NCBI RefSeq assembly: GCF_033954455.1 | Contig: NZ_CP121473.1 | Location: 682,001 to 746,000 of the forward strand | Source of the DNA: Thiorhodovibrio litoralis | GTDB lineage: Bacteria > Pseudomonadota > Gammaproteobacteria > Chromatiales > Chromatiaceae | Reading direction: 5' to 3' | DNA length: 64,000 nt | Part shown: positions 30,855 through 40,917 of the stretch, piece by piece | Layout: each line of letters opens with the position of its first letter | Position numbering within the stretch: position 1 is the first letter of the stretch | Translations under genes and position numbers: made by a program | Notes under the pieces: model-generated | Databases searched by the model: none | Seen by the model: only the letters and a program-made list of their open reading frames with translations | Told to the model about the DNA's origin: nothing

Positions 30855-32071
30855 TTGGCATCGCCGTGCTTGGCTCGACCGGTTCCATCGGTGTGAGTAC
30901 GCTGGACGTGGTGCGGCGCCACCCGCAGCGCATGCGAGTGGTGGCCTTGAGTGCGCACCGCAATGTCGAGCGCATGGCCGACCAATGCCGGGCGGTCAAA
31001 CCGCGCTATGCGGTCATGGTCGATGCCGAGGCCGCGGCGCGACTTCGCGCTGCCCTCGCGGACATGCGCGACCCACCCGAGGTGCTGGCCGGCGCGGAAG
31101 CGCTTGAGGAGATTGCGACCCTGCCGGAGGTCGACTATGTGATGGCGGCCATCGTCGGTGCCGCCGGACTGCTGTCCACCCTGGCCGCAGCGAAAGCAGG
31201 CAAGCGTCTATTGCTGGCGAACAAAGAAGCATTGGTCGTGGCGGGCGCCATCCTGATGCGCGCGGTGGTCGAGTCCGGCGCCGAGCTGTTGCCAATCGAC
31301 AGCGAACACAATGCCATTTTCCAATGCCTGCCGCCACAGCGACCGGAAGGTCTGGCACCCGCGGGCGTTGAGCGCATTCTACTGACGGCTTCCGGCGGGC
31401 CCTTTCGCAACACCCCGGCCGAGGATCTGCTGCGGGTGACTCCCGATCAGGCCTGCGCGCATCCCAACTGGAGCATGGGGCGCAAGATTTCCGTTGACTC
31501 AGCGACCATGATGAACAAGGGGCTCGAGATCATCGAGGCCTGCTGGTTGTTCGATACGCCGCCTGAGCGTATTCAGGTGGTTGTGCATCCGCAAAGCGTG
31601 ATTCACTCCATGGTCCAATACAACGACGGCTCGGTGTTGGCACAACTCGGCAACCCCGACATGCGCACGCCCATTGCGCATGCACTGGCGTGGCCGGAAC
31701 GCATCGCCTCGGGCGTCGAAATGCTCGATCTTTTTGCTGTCGCGCGACTGGACTTCGAGCCGCCCGCGCCGGAGCGCTTCCCCTGCCTGCGCCTCGCCTA
31801 TCGTGCGGCGAGCGAGGGCGGCACTGCCCCCGTGGTGCTGAATGCCGCCAACGAGGTGGCCGTGGCGGCTTTTCTGGACGGGGATGTCGGCTTTACCGAC
31901 ATCGGTCGGATTGTCGAGATGACCATGGATCAGATGCCCGTCGTACCGGTCGAGCAAACCGACATGCAGGCGGGGCTCAATCAGGTGCTAGAAGTCGATG
32001 CACAGGCGCGCGCACTGGCGCGCCAGTCGGTCGCGAGCCTTGGCGTATCCTCGGGAGCCCGGGCTGAATGA
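30851..32071 (+). CDS. dxr: 1-deoxy-D-xylulose 5-phosphate reductoisomerase
   Basis: A 406-residue enzyme of the non-mevalonate isoprenoid pathway. The NADPH-binding start [18 protein letters not shown], the [12 protein letters not shown] segment, the metal site [13 protein letters not shown] and the flexible-loop region [23 protein letters not shown] are all intact. It overlaps cdsA and rseP by four bases on either side. It supplies the precursor used by UppS encoded just upstream. Confidence 0.97.
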   Translation: MIGIAVLGSTGSIGVSTLDVVRRHPQRMRVVALSAHRNVERMADQCRAVKPRYAVMVDAEAAARLRAALADMRDPPEVLAGAEALEEIATLPEVDYVMAAIVGAAGLLSTLAAAKAGKRLLLANKEALVVAGAILMRAVVESGAELLPIDSEHNAIFQCLPPQRPEGLAPAGVERILLTASGGPFRNTPAEDLLRVTPDQACAHPNWSMGRKISVDSATMMNKGLEIIEACWLFDTPPERIQVVVHPQSVIHSMVQYNDGSVLAQLGNPDMRTPIAHALAWPERIASGVEMLDLFAVARLDFEPPAPERFPCLRLAYRAASEGGTAPVVLNAANEVAVAAFLDGDVGFTDIGRIVEMTMDQMPVVPVEQTDMQAGLNQVLEVDAQARALARQSVASLGVSSGARAE

Positions 32072-33438
32072 TTGACCTGCTGCTCAAGCTCGGCGCCTTT
32101 TTAGTGGCGATCGCGATTTTGATCGCGGTGCACGAGTTTGGGCATTTCTGGGTGGCGCGGCGCCTGGGTGTCAAGGTGCTGCGCTTTTCACTGGGATTCG
32201 GCAAGCCCCTGCTGACCTGGCATCGGCGCGGCGATGAAACCGAGTATGTCCTCGCCGCCTGGCCAATCGGCGGCTATGTGAAGATGGTCGATGAGCGCGA
32301 GGAGGAAGTCGTCGATCCCGCCGATCTACCACGCGCCTTCAATCGCCAGTCCTTGTGGAAACGCTCAGCGATCGTGGTGGCAGGGCCAGCGGCGAATTTT
32401 CTGTTCGCGTTGTTGGTTTACTGGCTGGTGATGATGGCGGGCGAGTCCGGCTTGCGCTCTGAGGTTGGTGAAGTGGTTCCCGATTCCATCGCAGCCAGCG
32501 CCGGTTTCGTCCCAGGCGATCTGATCGAACGTGTCGACGGGCGCGAGACCCCGACCTGGAGCGCGGTGTGGCTCGCATTGCTGCGTGGCTCATTGAACGA
32601 CGAGGACGTCCTGGTGCGCGTGCGTGACGCCTCGGGCTCGCCCCAGGACCGGTGGTTGCCGAGTGCTGAGCTTGGCGGGCTGGACCCGGCCCGGGGCTTT
32701 TTATTGTCACTCGGCCTGAGTGGGCCGCGACCTGCTCTGCCGCCAGTGATTGGTGAGCTGGTGCCGGGACAAGCGGCGCTGGCGGGGGGATTGCAAACTG
32801 GAGACCGCGTCACGGCGATAGACGGCCAACCTGTGCAGGTGTGGGCGGATCTGGTCGATGCCGTGCGCTCCCATCCGGGGCAAGCGCTGGAGATCCAGGT
32901 CGAGCGCGGCGCCGATACCTTGAAGCTCTCAGTGGTGCCAGCGACCCTGACGGAAGGGGATGAACGCTTCGGGCGCATCGGCGCCGGACCCCTGGTGCCG
33001 GAGGATTTTTATGCGAGCCAAGAGGTTTCGGTGCGACTGGGACCGCTGGCGGCGGCCGAGGCGGCAGCAACCCGGGTGATGGATGTTTCCGTGCTCACGC
33101 TGCGGTTGATCGGGCGCATGCTGACCGGGCGTGCCTCGATCGAGAACCTGAGCAGTCCAATCGGCATCGCTGACGCGGCCGGGCGGACGGCAAGTGTCGG
33201 CTTCGAGCCCTTCGTAAAATTCCTGGCGTTGCTCAGTGTCAGCCTGGGATTGTTGAACTTATTACCAGTGCCGGTGCTCGACGGCGGACATCTGTTGTTT
33301 TTCGCGGTGGAGGCGGTGATTCGCCGCCCACTCCCCGATGATGTGCTGGAACAGAGCCAGCGTCTGGGCATCGCTCTCCTGGTTGGCTTGATGACGCTGG
33401 CATTTTACGTCGACATCGCGCGCTTTCTCGCTCCGTGA
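32068..33438 (+). CDS. rseP: Site-2 intramembrane protease RseP
   Basis: A 456-residue inner-membrane zinc protease. [16 protein letters not shown] near residue 22 supplies the zinc ligands, [16 protein letters not shown] near 395 the third; two PDZ domains lie between (about 125-200 and 210-300). In E. coli it cleaves RseA in the envelope stress response and clears signal peptides. It overlaps dxr by four bases and precedes bamA after a 166-base gap with its own promoter. Confidence 0.96.
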   Translation: MIDLLLKLGAFLVAIAILIAVHEFGHFWVARRLGVKVLRFSLGFGKPLLTWHRRGDETEYVLAAWPIGGYVKMVDEREEEVVDPADLPRAFNRQSLWKRSAIVVAGPAANFLFALLVYWLVMMAGESGLRSEVGEVVPDSIAASAGFVPGDLIERVDGRETPTWSAVWLALLRGSLNDEDVLVRVRDASGSPQDRWLPSAELGGLDPARGFLLSLGLSGPRPALPPVIGELVPGQAALAGGLQTGDRVTAIDGQPVQVWADLVDAVRSHPGQALEIQVERGADTLKLSVVPATLTEGDERFGRIGAGPLVPEDFYASQEVSVRLGPLAAAEAAATRVMDVSVLTLRLIGRMLTGRASIENLSSPIGIADAAGRTASVGFEPFVKFLALLSVSLGLLNLLPVPVLDGGHLLFFAVEAVIRRPLPDDVLEQSQRLGIALLVGLMTLAFYVDIARFLAP

Positions 33439-33441
33439 CGC

Positions 33442-33471
33442 TTGGGCTGATTAAGGGGTTTCCCTTATAAT
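33442..33471 (+). promoter_or_regulatory. Candidate bamA promoter
   Basis: TTGGGC, 18 bases, then a perfect TATAAT at 33466-33471 in the gap between rseP and bamA. The spacing and -10 match a sigma-70 promoter; a sigma-E promoter, common before bamA, was not recognised. Confidence 0.55.
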
Positions 33472-33604
33472 GGCACCTTTTAGCCGCCGCTCAGGGGCCA
33501 CAAGGCAGACCGGCGGCCGGATTACTGGCCTTTAATTCATGGGCGCGCCGCGACAACGGGCCGCGTCAACCAATCCGACCAAGCATCCATTGAGGGCGTA
33601 AGGT

Positions 33605-35938
33605 GTGCCAAAGCTAAACAAACGCACGATGTTGCGACGCGCGAGCGCTCTCGGCCTGCTGCTGGGAGCATCGCTCTGGGTGGGCGCCGCCGCTGCCCAG
33701 TTTCGTGTTGCCGATATTCGCGTCGAGGGCCTGCAGCGCATCGCCGCCGGGACCGTCTTTACCTATCTGCCGGTGCAGATCGATGATGTGGTTGCTGATG
33801 ACGTCACCGCTGATATCATCCGCTCCCTTTACGCCACCGGGTTTTTCGACGACGTAAAGGTCGAGCGTGACGGCAATATCCTGGTGATCTGGGTGCGCGA
33901 GCGCCCGGCGGTGGCACAGATCGACATCGTCGGCAATAAGTCCATCAAGACCGATGATCTCAAAGAAGGTTTGAAGGAGATCGGTCTTGCCGAGGGGCGG
34001 GTGTTTAACCGTTCGGTGCTTGACCGCATCGAGCAAGAACTGCGGCGGCAGTATTTCGCTGCGGGTAAGTACGGCATGGATGTCGAGTCAACCGTTTCGC
34101 CACTCGAGCGCAACCGCGTTGCGGTGCGCATTGAGGTCACCGAGGGACTGACGGCGCGGCTCAAACAGGTCAATATCATCGGCAATGAAGACTTCAAGGA
34201 AAAGACCCTGCTAAAGCAGTTCAAGCTGGGGCCGACCAAGTGGAGTTCTTTCTATACCAAGAATGACCGCTATGCCAAGGAGAAGCTTGCCGGGGATCTG
34301 GAAGCCCTGCGCTCGTTTTATCTCGATCGGGGTTACATCAATTTTAAGATTACCTCGACTCAGGTCACCATTAGTCCTGACCAGAACGACATCTATGTGA
34401 CCATCGGCATTGAGGAGGGCGAAATCTTCCACGTCAGCGATATTCGCTTAGCCGGCGATCCGTCGGTTCCAGTCGATCAGCTTTTTCCGCTGATTCACAT
34501 GCAACGGGGTGAGGTGTTCTCGCGCAAGGCCGCGAGCGAAAGCGCCGAACGGATTTCGGGGCTCCTTGGGAATGAGGGCTATGCTTTCGCCAATGTGAAC
34601 ACGGTGCCCGAGGTGGATGCCGAGAACAAGACAGTCGCTGTGACCTTTTTTGTCGATCCGGGTAAACGCGTTTATGTTCGCCGCGTGAACATGAAAGGCA
34701 ACACTCGCACGCGTGATGAAGTCTTGCGGCGCGAGATGCGCCAACTCGAAACGGCCTGGTTTTCCGCCGATCGGGTGAAGGAGTCGCGTGAGCGTCTGCA
34801 GCGGCTCGGCTTTTTCGATGACGTGACAATAGAAACGCCGGCGGTCGCTGGCTCGCCAGATCTTGTCGATGTGGATGTCACTGTGACCGAGAAGCCTTCG
34901 GGTAATCTGCTTGCAGGTGTTGGTTACTCTCAGTCCGATGGGATACTGTTTAACACCAGTGTCTCGGAAAACAATTTTCTTGGCACCGGTAAGCAGGTGT
35001 CCTTGGCCTTCAATACCAGTAGCACGAATCAGCTTTATCGCCTGGCTTATACCAATCCCTACTATACGGTTGATGGAATAAGCCGAGGGTACAATCTTGC
35101 TTATCAGACGACTGACTTCGACAATTATATTGGGGCGGATTATTCAACGGATGTTGGCTTGGCGGAAATGAACTTTGGCCTGCCGATTTCCGCCACCAGC
35201 CGCGCCGGGCTTGGCTTGCGCTACCAATATACGCATTTCTTCGCCGGCGAATACTCTGAGTTAGCACAAGATTTTGTTGCCACCAATGGGGAGATTTTCA
35301 ACGACTTTTTCCTCACCGCAAGCTACACAAAAGACTCGCGAGACTCGGCTGTTTTCCCGACCAAGGGGACATTGCAGGGCATTTACGGGGAAATTTCAGT
35401 ACCGGGAAGCGATCTTCAGTACTATCGCCTCACCTATCGCGGGCGCCAATACGTGCCGCTAACACAGCGCTTTACCTTCGCGCTGCGCGGGGATGTTGGC
35501 TATGGTGGGGGATATGGCGACACCTCGACCATGCCTTTCTTCAACAATTTTTATGCGGGTGGGCCGGGTTCAGTGCGCGGTTGGGAAGCTTACTCACTCG
35601 GACCGCGTGAAACCACCGTAGAGCAAGATCCGGTGGGCGGCAATCTAAAGATCACTGGCAGTGTTGAGCTCTTTGCACCGCCGCCGGTCGGTGGAAAATT
35701 CGAGGATACCCTGCGCGTGGGCGCCTTCTTTGACTTTGGCAATGTGTGGTGGACGCAGCAGACGGATTTGGTCTCTCCAACGGGTTTTGATCTTGGTGAG
35801 TTGCGATATTCAGCGGGTTTGTCGTTGGCCTGGCTGTCGCCGGTTGGCGCTTTGTCGTTGAGTGTTGCCTATCCGATTAATGCCAAGGAGAACGATAACA
35901 CGCAGGAGTTCCAATTCTCCTTTGGCCAGAATTTTTGA
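33605..35938 (+). CDS. bamA: Outer membrane protein assembly factor BamA
   Basis: A 777-residue beta-barrel insertase. A signal peptide (about 12-35, RASALGLLLGASLWVGAAAAQ) precedes five POTRA domains (about 37-430) and the 16-strand barrel, ending in the C-terminal aromatic FQFSFGQNF. The lid-loop motif VRGWEAYSLGPR (VRGF/W type) is present at about 660. The start is GTG at 33605; an ATG eight codons later would also leave the signal peptide intact. skp follows after 30 bases. Confidence 0.96.
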   Translation: MPKLNKRTMLRRASALGLLLGASLWVGAAAAQFRVADIRVEGLQRIAAGTVFTYLPVQIDDVVADDVTADIIRSLYATGFFDDVKVERDGNILVIWVRERPAVAQIDIVGNKSIKTDDLKEGLKEIGLAEGRVFNRSVLDRIEQELRRQYFAAGKYGMDVESTVSPLERNRVAVRIEVTEGLTARLKQVNIIGNEDFKEKTLLKQFKLGPTKWSSFYTKNDRYAKEKLAGDLEALRSFYLDRGYINFKITSTQVTISPDQNDIYVTIGIEEGEIFHVSDIRLAGDPSVPVDQLFPLIHMQRGEVFSRKAASESAERISGLLGNEGYAFANVNTVPEVDAENKTVAVTFFVDPGKRVYVRRVNMKGNTRTRDEVLRREMRQLETAWFSADRVKESRERLQRLGFFDDVTIETPAVAGSPDLVDVDVTVTEKPSGNLLAGVGYSQSDGILFNTSVSENNFLGTGKQVSLAFNTSSTNQLYRLAYTNPYYTVDGISRGYNLAYQTTDFDNYIGADYSTDVGLAEMNFGLPISATSRAGLGLRYQYTHFFAGEYSELAQDFVATNGEIFNDFFLTASYTKDSRDSAVFPTKGTLQGIYGEISVPGSDLQYYRLTYRGRQYVPLTQRFTFALRGDVGYGGGYGDTSTMPFFNNFYAGGPGSVRGWEAYSLGPRETTVEQDPVGGNLKITGSVELFAPPPVGGKFEDTLRVGAFFDFGNVWWTQQTDLVSPTGFDLGELRYSAGLSLAWLSPVGALSLSVAYPINAKENDNTQEFQFSFGQNF

Positions 35939-35968
35939 CCTGGGTCCGCGCAGCCGAGGAGTATCAAT

Positions 35969-36523
35969 TTGATCGAACAGCTGACGATGCGAATCCTACT
36001 CAGTTTCGGGCTTATGGTTGCCGCGGCTTTTGCGGTTTGCTCGGCGGAGGCAGCGGGTCAAGAAGAACTGGACACGAGTCTGCGCATCGCCGTCGTTGAC
36101 CCCAATCGCATCGTCGAGGAGTCCCCTCAATACGAGTCAGCCCGTCAGGTTCTGCTCGAGGAGTTGAACGAGCGTGAGAGCACGCTGATCGATCAGCAGG
36201 AAGGGATCGACAGACTGCAGAAGCGCCTAGAGCGTGATGCGGCGTTGATGAGCGAGGATGAGCTGCAACGGTTGCAAAACGACATCCGTTCGCGTACGCG
36301 ACGCCTGCGTTATGAGAAGGAAGAAATGCAGGAGGATTTCGCTCTGCGCAAGAACGAATTGCGCACCCGCCTGGTCAAGCAGGTCGAGGAAGTGGTTGCG
36401 CAGATCGCCCGCCAAAAGGGGATCGATCTAATTCTGACCGACGGCGTGGTCTACTTCAGCGAGCGCATGGATGTGTCCGATGAGATCATCGAGCGGCTCA
36501 AGAAGGAGTTTGCTGACCGCTGA
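35969..36523 (+). CDS. skp: Periplasmic chaperone Skp (OmpH)
   Basis: A 184-residue outer-membrane-protein chaperone. A signal peptide (LLSFGLMVAAAFAVCSAEAA) is followed by IAVVDPNRIVEESPQY, a long charged coiled coil (about 60-145) and the C-terminal strand GIDLILTDGVVYFSERMDVS. The TTG start at 35969 is favoured by GAGGAG seven bases upstream; the ATG at 35987 is the alternative and would shorten the protein by six residues. Sits between bamA and lpxD as usual. Confidence 0.93.
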   Translation: MIEQLTMRILLSFGLMVAAAFAVCSAEAAGQEELDTSLRIAVVDPNRIVEESPQYESARQVLLEELNERESTLIDQQEGIDRLQKRLERDAALMSEDELQRLQNDIRSRTRRLRYEKEEMQEDFALRKNELRTRLVKQVEEVVAQIARQKGIDLILTDGVVYFSERMDVSDEIIERLKKEFADR

Positions 36524-36531
36524 CAGCGGTC

Positions 36532-37596
36532 ATGCATCCAAAGCGCGTGTCGGGTAGGGAAGGGATACAACTGGCTGATTTGGCCGAGCGCGTTGGCGCC
36601 GAGTTAGCCGGTGATGGACAGGTTGTCGTGTCGCGCGTGGCGACCCTGGAGCGAGCAGCCCGCGACTGCCTGACTTTTCTAGGTGATGGCAAGCGACGCT
36701 CGCATCTGGCGCGCACCCAAGCCGGTGGGGTGGTGATTCGTCCCGAGGACATCGATGACTGTCCCGTATCTTGTTTGGTGTCGGACAATCCTTATCTGAC
36801 CTTTGCGCGCGCGATTGAAATCCTGCATCCGCCCCTGCCACCGACTCCGGGCTGCCACCCGAGCGCGGTGATCCATGAAGACGCGTGCATCGACCCGAGT
36901 GCGTCTGTTGGACCCTTGTGCGTGATTGAAGGCGACGTCACAATCGGTCCCCGCGTGCAAGTCGGTCCTGGCTGCGTGCTCCTGGCCGGTGCGCGAATTG
37001 GGGCAGACAGCCGTCTGGTGGCGCGGGTTGTGGTGTGCGAGAACTCGGTCATCGGTGAGCGTGTACTGCTGCATCCAGGAGCTGTGATCGGTCGCGAGGG
37101 GTTTGGGTTCGCGAAGGATGGCGAGCGTTGGGTGCGAATGCGCCAGATTGGCCGCGCGGTCCTTGGCGACGATGTCGAGATTGGTGTCAATTCGGCGGTT
37201 GATCGCGGCGCTATCGATGATACCCGCATAGACAACGGGGTCAAAATCGACAGCCTGGTGCAGATTGGCCACAATGTGCAAATTGGTGAGAATACTGCGA
37301 TGGCGGCTTGCAGCGGGATTTCAGGGTCGACCCGCATTGGACGCAACTGTACCTTGGCCGGTGCCGTTGGCATGGCGGGGCATTTAACCATCGCTGATAA
37401 CGTGCATTTTTCCGGCATGGCGATGGTGACGCGTTCCTTTAGCGAAGCCGGGGCGTACAGTAGCGGAATCCCCGCGATGCCGGCGACCGATTGGCGGCGT
37501 CAGGTGGTGCGTTTTCGGCAACTCGACGACATGGCCAGGCGGGTGAGACAGCTTGAGGCGCGCATTGCGACACTCGCGCCCGAGGACGATGCCTGA
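36532..37596 (+). CDS. lpxD: UDP-3-O-(3-hydroxyacyl)glucosamine N-acyltransferase
   Basis: A 354-residue lipid A enzyme. The N-terminal uridine-binding domain (about 1-105) is followed by left-handed beta-helix hexapeptide repeats (about 106-300, VGPLCVIEGDVTIGPRVQVGPG...), the catalytic His in QIGHNVQIGENTAMAACSGISGS, and a C-terminal helix. Lies eight bases after skp. Confidence 0.97.
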   Translation: MHPKRVSGREGIQLADLAERVGAELAGDGQVVVSRVATLERAARDCLTFLGDGKRRSHLARTQAGGVVIRPEDIDDCPVSCLVSDNPYLTFARAIEILHPPLPPTPGCHPSAVIHEDACIDPSASVGPLCVIEGDVTIGPRVQVGPGCVLLAGARIGADSRLVARVVVCENSVIGERVLLHPGAVIGREGFGFAKDGERWVRMRQIGRAVLGDDVEIGVNSAVDRGAIDDTRIDNGVKIDSLVQIGHNVQIGENTAMAACSGISGSTRIGRNCTLAGAVGMAGHLTIADNVHFSGMAMVTRSFSEAGAYSSGIPAMPATDWRRQVVRFRQLDDMARRVRQLEARIATLAPEDDA

Positions 37597-37773
37597 AGGA
37601 CACTGCCGGAGGAGAACGCCCAAGGAAGCGGCGCCTGAAGATCTAAAGACACGGCCGGCGCCGACGGATTCTTGGGCGGCCGGTGAATATGAATTGGATG
37701 CCGGGCGAGCCGTTTCAGTGGCGTCGCCCTGACACTCGCCTGAAGACTCGGTAGTTGGTTCTTGGAGGCTGCT

Positions 37774-38217
37774 TTGGTAATTATGGATATTCACAAGGTG
37801 ATGAGCTTCTTGCCGCACCGCTATCCCTTTCTGTTGGTGGACCGGGTGGTGGAGTTTGAGCCGGACCAACGGCTGCTCGCGCTCAAGAATGTCACCTTCA
37901 ACGAGCCTTTTTTTACCGGGCATTTCCCGGTGCGCCCGGTGATGCCCGGGGTGCTGATCGTGGAGGCCATGGCACAAGCCACCGGGCTTTTGGCCATGGC
38001 GTCGCGACCGGACGAAGTGAGCGAAAAGTCCTTGTATTATTTTGTCGGAATCGACAAGGCGCGCTTCAAGCGGCCGGTTGAACCCGGCGATCAGTTGTTT
38101 CTGGAAGTCACCCTGAAGCAGGTGCGCCGCGGTATCTGGAAATTCGATGGCGTGGCGCGGGTCGATGACAATCTGGTCGCGACTGCCGAAATTATGTGCA
38201 CGGCGCGGGATTTCTAA
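37774..38217 (+). CDS. fabZ: 3-hydroxyacyl-[ACP] dehydratase FabZ
   Basis: A hot-dog-fold dehydratase of about 147 residues used in fatty acid synthesis, encoded between lipid A genes that compete for the same 3-hydroxyacyl-ACP. [14 protein letters not shown] holds the catalytic His and [26 protein letters not shown] the catalytic Glu. The TTG at 37774 lies five bases after GGAGG, better placed than the ATG at 37783 (14 bases); either gives a normal protein. The 177-base gap to lpxD is the longest in this stretch of the block. Confidence 0.95.
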   Translation: MVIMDIHKVMSFLPHRYPFLLVDRVVEFEPDQRLLALKNVTFNEPFFTGHFPVRPVMPGVLIVEAMAQATGLLAMASRPDEVSEKSLYYFVGIDKARFKRPVEPGDQLFLEVTLKQVRRGIWKFDGVARVDDNLVATAEIMCTARDF

Positions 38218-38220
38218 TCC

Positions 38221-38991
38221 TTGATTCATCCGAGCGCGGTTATCGACCCCGATGCCGATCTGCATCCGGAGGTGGAGGTCGGTCCCTTTGCGGTGATCGG
38301 CGCCGAGGTCAGCATTGGCCCCGGCTGCCGTATCGGCTCGCACGCGGTCATCAAAGGGCCGACGCGCATCGGAGAAGACAATCAGATTTACCAGTTCGCG
38401 GTCGTTGGAGAGGTCCCGCAGGACAAGAAATTTGCTGGCGAGCGCTCCGAACTGGTTATTGGTGATCGCAATGTGATCCGGGAGTTCGCCACCCTGCATC
38501 GCGGTACTGCTCAGGATCAGGGCGTGACCCGCATCGGCAACGACAATCTGCTCATGGCCTATACCCATGTCGCTCACGACTGCCGAATCGGCAACAATGC
38601 GATCATGGCCAATGCCGCCTCGCTCGGTGGTCATATCCAGATCGACGACTGGGCGATTCTGGGTGGTTTTACCATCGTGCATCAGTTTTGCCGCCTGGGC
38701 ACCCATTGCTTTACCTCCATGGGCTCTGTGGTGAGTAAAGATATTCCGCCTTTCGTTACCGTTAGCGGGCATCCGGCGCGAGCGCGTGGTGTGAATGTAG
38801 AAGGGCTGCGCCGTCGCAATTTCAGCGCCGAGCGTATCGCGCTGATTCGCCAAGGGTATCGATTGCTCTATCGGTCCGGGTTATTGATCGATGACGCTGT
38901 CGCGCGCCTGCGCGATATGGGCGCGGAGGCGCCGGACCTGGCTCTGATGGCGGATTTCGTCGCTGCCCGGGCGCGCAGTCTGCTGCGCTGA
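38221..38991 (+). CDS. lpxA: UDP-N-acetylglucosamine acyltransferase
   Basis: A 256-residue enzyme for the first step of lipid A synthesis. Hexapeptide repeats from residue 1 (IHPSAVIDPDADLHPEVEVGPF) to about 190 contain the catalytic His in YTHVAHDCRIGNNAIMAN and the QVGGFTIVHQFCRLG-like segment. It begins at TTG 38221, three bases after the fabZ stop; no ATG in frame would preserve the first repeat. Confidence 0.96.
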   Translation: MIHPSAVIDPDADLHPEVEVGPFAVIGAEVSIGPGCRIGSHAVIKGPTRIGEDNQIYQFAVVGEVPQDKKFAGERSELVIGDRNVIREFATLHRGTAQDQGVTRIGNDNLLMAYTHVAHDCRIGNNAIMANAASLGGHIQIDDWAILGGFTIVHQFCRLGTHCFTSMGSVVSKDIPPFVTVSGHPARARGVNVEGLRRRNFSAERIALIRQGYRLLYRSGLLIDDAVARLRDMGAEAPDLALMADFVAARARSLLR

Positions 38992-39036
38992 AAGGATCTC
39001 AATTGGTCGCGGGCGGCTGAAAACCTGACGCGCAAC

Positions 39037-40224
39037 ATGAGCCGCCATTCTCCATTAACCATCGCCATTGTTGCGAACGAGCCCTCGGGTGACCAGCTCG
39101 GCGCCCTGGTGCTGCGCGCGCTGCGCGAGCGCCGTCCGGACACCCGCTTTGTCGGCGTGGCGGGCCCCAAGATGCTGGCCGAAGGTTGCGAAACCTGGCT
39201 GCCGCTGGAGCAGCTCTCTGTGATGGGCTTCGTTGAGGTGCTAAAAGAGCTGCCGCAACTGCTGCGCCTGCGCCGTGAACTGCGTGCGAAATTGCTGGCG
39301 CTCAAGCCTGATTTGTTTCTCGGTATCGATGCGCCGGACTTCAATCTGGGCCTGGAACGCGACCTGCGCGCGGCGGGAATTCCAACCGCACATCTGGTGT
39401 GTCCAACGGTCTGGGCCTGGCGCCCTGGCCGGGTCAAGGCCATCCGCCGCGCGGTGGATTTGATGCTCAGTATCTTCCCCTTCGAGGAGGATTTTTTGCG
39501 CCAGCATCAGGTGCCAGCGCGCTATATTGGTCATCCGCTGGCCGATGACATTCCGCTCGAGGTCGATCAGGCACAGGCACGCGCCGCCATTGGCCTTCCC
39601 GCAGCTGTGTCGTCCGTGACGGAATTTGTCGTCGCGCTCTTGCCAGGCAGCCGCCTGAGCGAGGTCGAGCGCCTCGCCGATCCCTTCATTGAAACCGCGC
39701 TACAGTGTCAGCGGGAACGCCCCGGGCTGCGCTTTGTGGTGCCTCTGGTGTCAAAGCGCATTCGTGCGGTCTTTGAAGCCCGGCTGGAGCGGCTCGGGCA
39801 AGGCCGGTTTAAGCCGTTGCTACTTGACGGGCGCTCGCGCGAGGCCATTGCTGCGGCAGACATCGTACTGACGGCATCGGGCACCGCCACGCTTGAGACT
39901 CTGCTACTCAAGCGCCCGATGCTGGTCGGCTATCGCGTCAATCCCCTGACCTGGGCGCTGGTCAAAGGGCTGCGTCTGGTCAAAGTGCCCTATGCCGCCA
40001 TGGCCAATCTGTTGGTGGGCCAAGAGCTGGCGCCGGAGTTTCTGCAAGAGCGCTGCAACGCCGGTGAAATGGCGCCCATGCTGCTCAGGCTGCTTGATGA
40101 TGCCCCACTGCGCGAAGAGATTCAGGCCGCCTACCAGCGGGTCCATCAGCAGCTAAGACAGGACGCGGCGGCGCGCGCGGCAGATGCGCTGCTCGCGCTG
40201 ATCGATGCGCCCAGGCCGGCCTGA
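39037..40224 (+). CDS. lpxB: Lipid A disaccharide synthase
   Basis: A 395-residue family 19 glycosyltransferase. IAIVANEPSGDQLGALVLRAL, FVGVAGPKMLAEGCE, GIDAPDFNLGLE and the donor-site segment TASGTATLETLLLKRPMLVGYR are complete. Follows lpxA after 45 bases and precedes rnhB by nine bases. Confidence 0.97.
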   Translation: MSRHSPLTIAIVANEPSGDQLGALVLRALRERRPDTRFVGVAGPKMLAEGCETWLPLEQLSVMGFVEVLKELPQLLRLRRELRAKLLALKPDLFLGIDAPDFNLGLERDLRAAGIPTAHLVCPTVWAWRPGRVKAIRRAVDLMLSIFPFEEDFLRQHQVPARYIGHPLADDIPLEVDQAQARAAIGLPAAVSSVTEFVVALLPGSRLSEVERLADPFIETALQCQRERPGLRFVVPLVSKRIRAVFEARLERLGQGRFKPLLLDGRSREAIAAADIVLTASGTATLETLLLKRPMLVGYRVNPLTWALVKGLRLVKVPYAAMANLLVGQELAPEFLQERCNAGEMAPMLLRLLDDAPLREEIQAAYQRVHQQLRQDAAARAADALLALIDAPRPA

Positions 40225-40233
40225 GCGTAGGCC

Positions 40234-40815
40234 GTGTCGACTGTCTTGCGCATCGCTGGCGTGGATGAAGCCGGGCGCGGTCCGCTCGCCGGCCCCGTGG
40301 TGGCCGCAGCGGTAATTCTGAACCCAAATCAGCCGCTGACCGGCCTGGCCGACTCGAAAAAACTCAGCGCGACTCAGCGCGAGCATCTGGACCGGGATAT
40401 TCGCGCCAGCGCGTTCGGCTATGCCATCGCTATGGTCAGCGCTGCGGACATTGATCAGGAGAATATTCTCAACGCCAGCCTAAGAGCTATGCGGGAGGCC
40501 CTGCATGCCCTGCAACCACCAGCGGATCGCGCCCTGATCGACGGCAATCGCTGCCCACGCGACCTGCGCTGCCCGGCCGAGGCCATTGTGCGCGGCGATG
40601 CCAGCGAACCGGCCATCAGCGCCGCGTCCATTCTCGCCAAGGTGGCGCGTGACCGCTTGATGCTGAAACTCGACGCCGAGTATCCGGGGTACGGCTTTGC
40701 ACGCCACAAAGGCTATCCGACAAAGCGTCATCTGGAAGCCCTGCAACGCCTGGGGCCATGCCTGGAACATCGCTTGAGCTTTGCGCCAGTGCGCAAGCAA
40801 ATTAAACCTGTTTAA
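40234..40815 (+). CDS. rnhB: Ribonuclease HII
   Basis: A 193-residue nuclease that removes ribonucleotides from [22 protein letters not shown] carries the first two acidic ligands, LIDGN the third, and [21 protein letters not shown] the C-terminal conserved block. It starts at GTG 40234. In many relatives dnaE follows; here the block ends and meets a convergent gene. Confidence 0.96.
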   Translation: MSTVLRIAGVDEAGRGPLAGPVVAAAVILNPNQPLTGLADSKKLSATQREHLDRDIRASAFGYAIAMVSAADIDQENILNASLRAMREALHALQPPADRALIDGNRCPRDLRCPAEAIVRGDASEPAISAASILAKVARDRLMLKLDAEYPGYGFARHKGYPTKRHLEALQRLGPCLEHRLSFAPVRKQIKPV

Positions 40816-40917
40816 GGTGACTTGCCACAAAGATTGTCCCGCCGGGCAACCTGCGCAGAGGCGAATTCTCTGGCCTCGTCGAGCATGCCAGGGGGAACAA
40901 GGTGTCTTCGCGCCCCC

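Noticed and set aside
37696-37757. Small frame of 21 codons between lpxD and fabZ
   Set aside because: No clear Shine-Dalgarno and no likeness to a known leader peptide; chance frames of this size are frequent.
37384-38853. Long minus-strand frame opposite lpxD-fabZ-lpxA
   Set aside because: Antisense shadow of three well-defined genes; composition is that of a reversed GC-rich coding strand.
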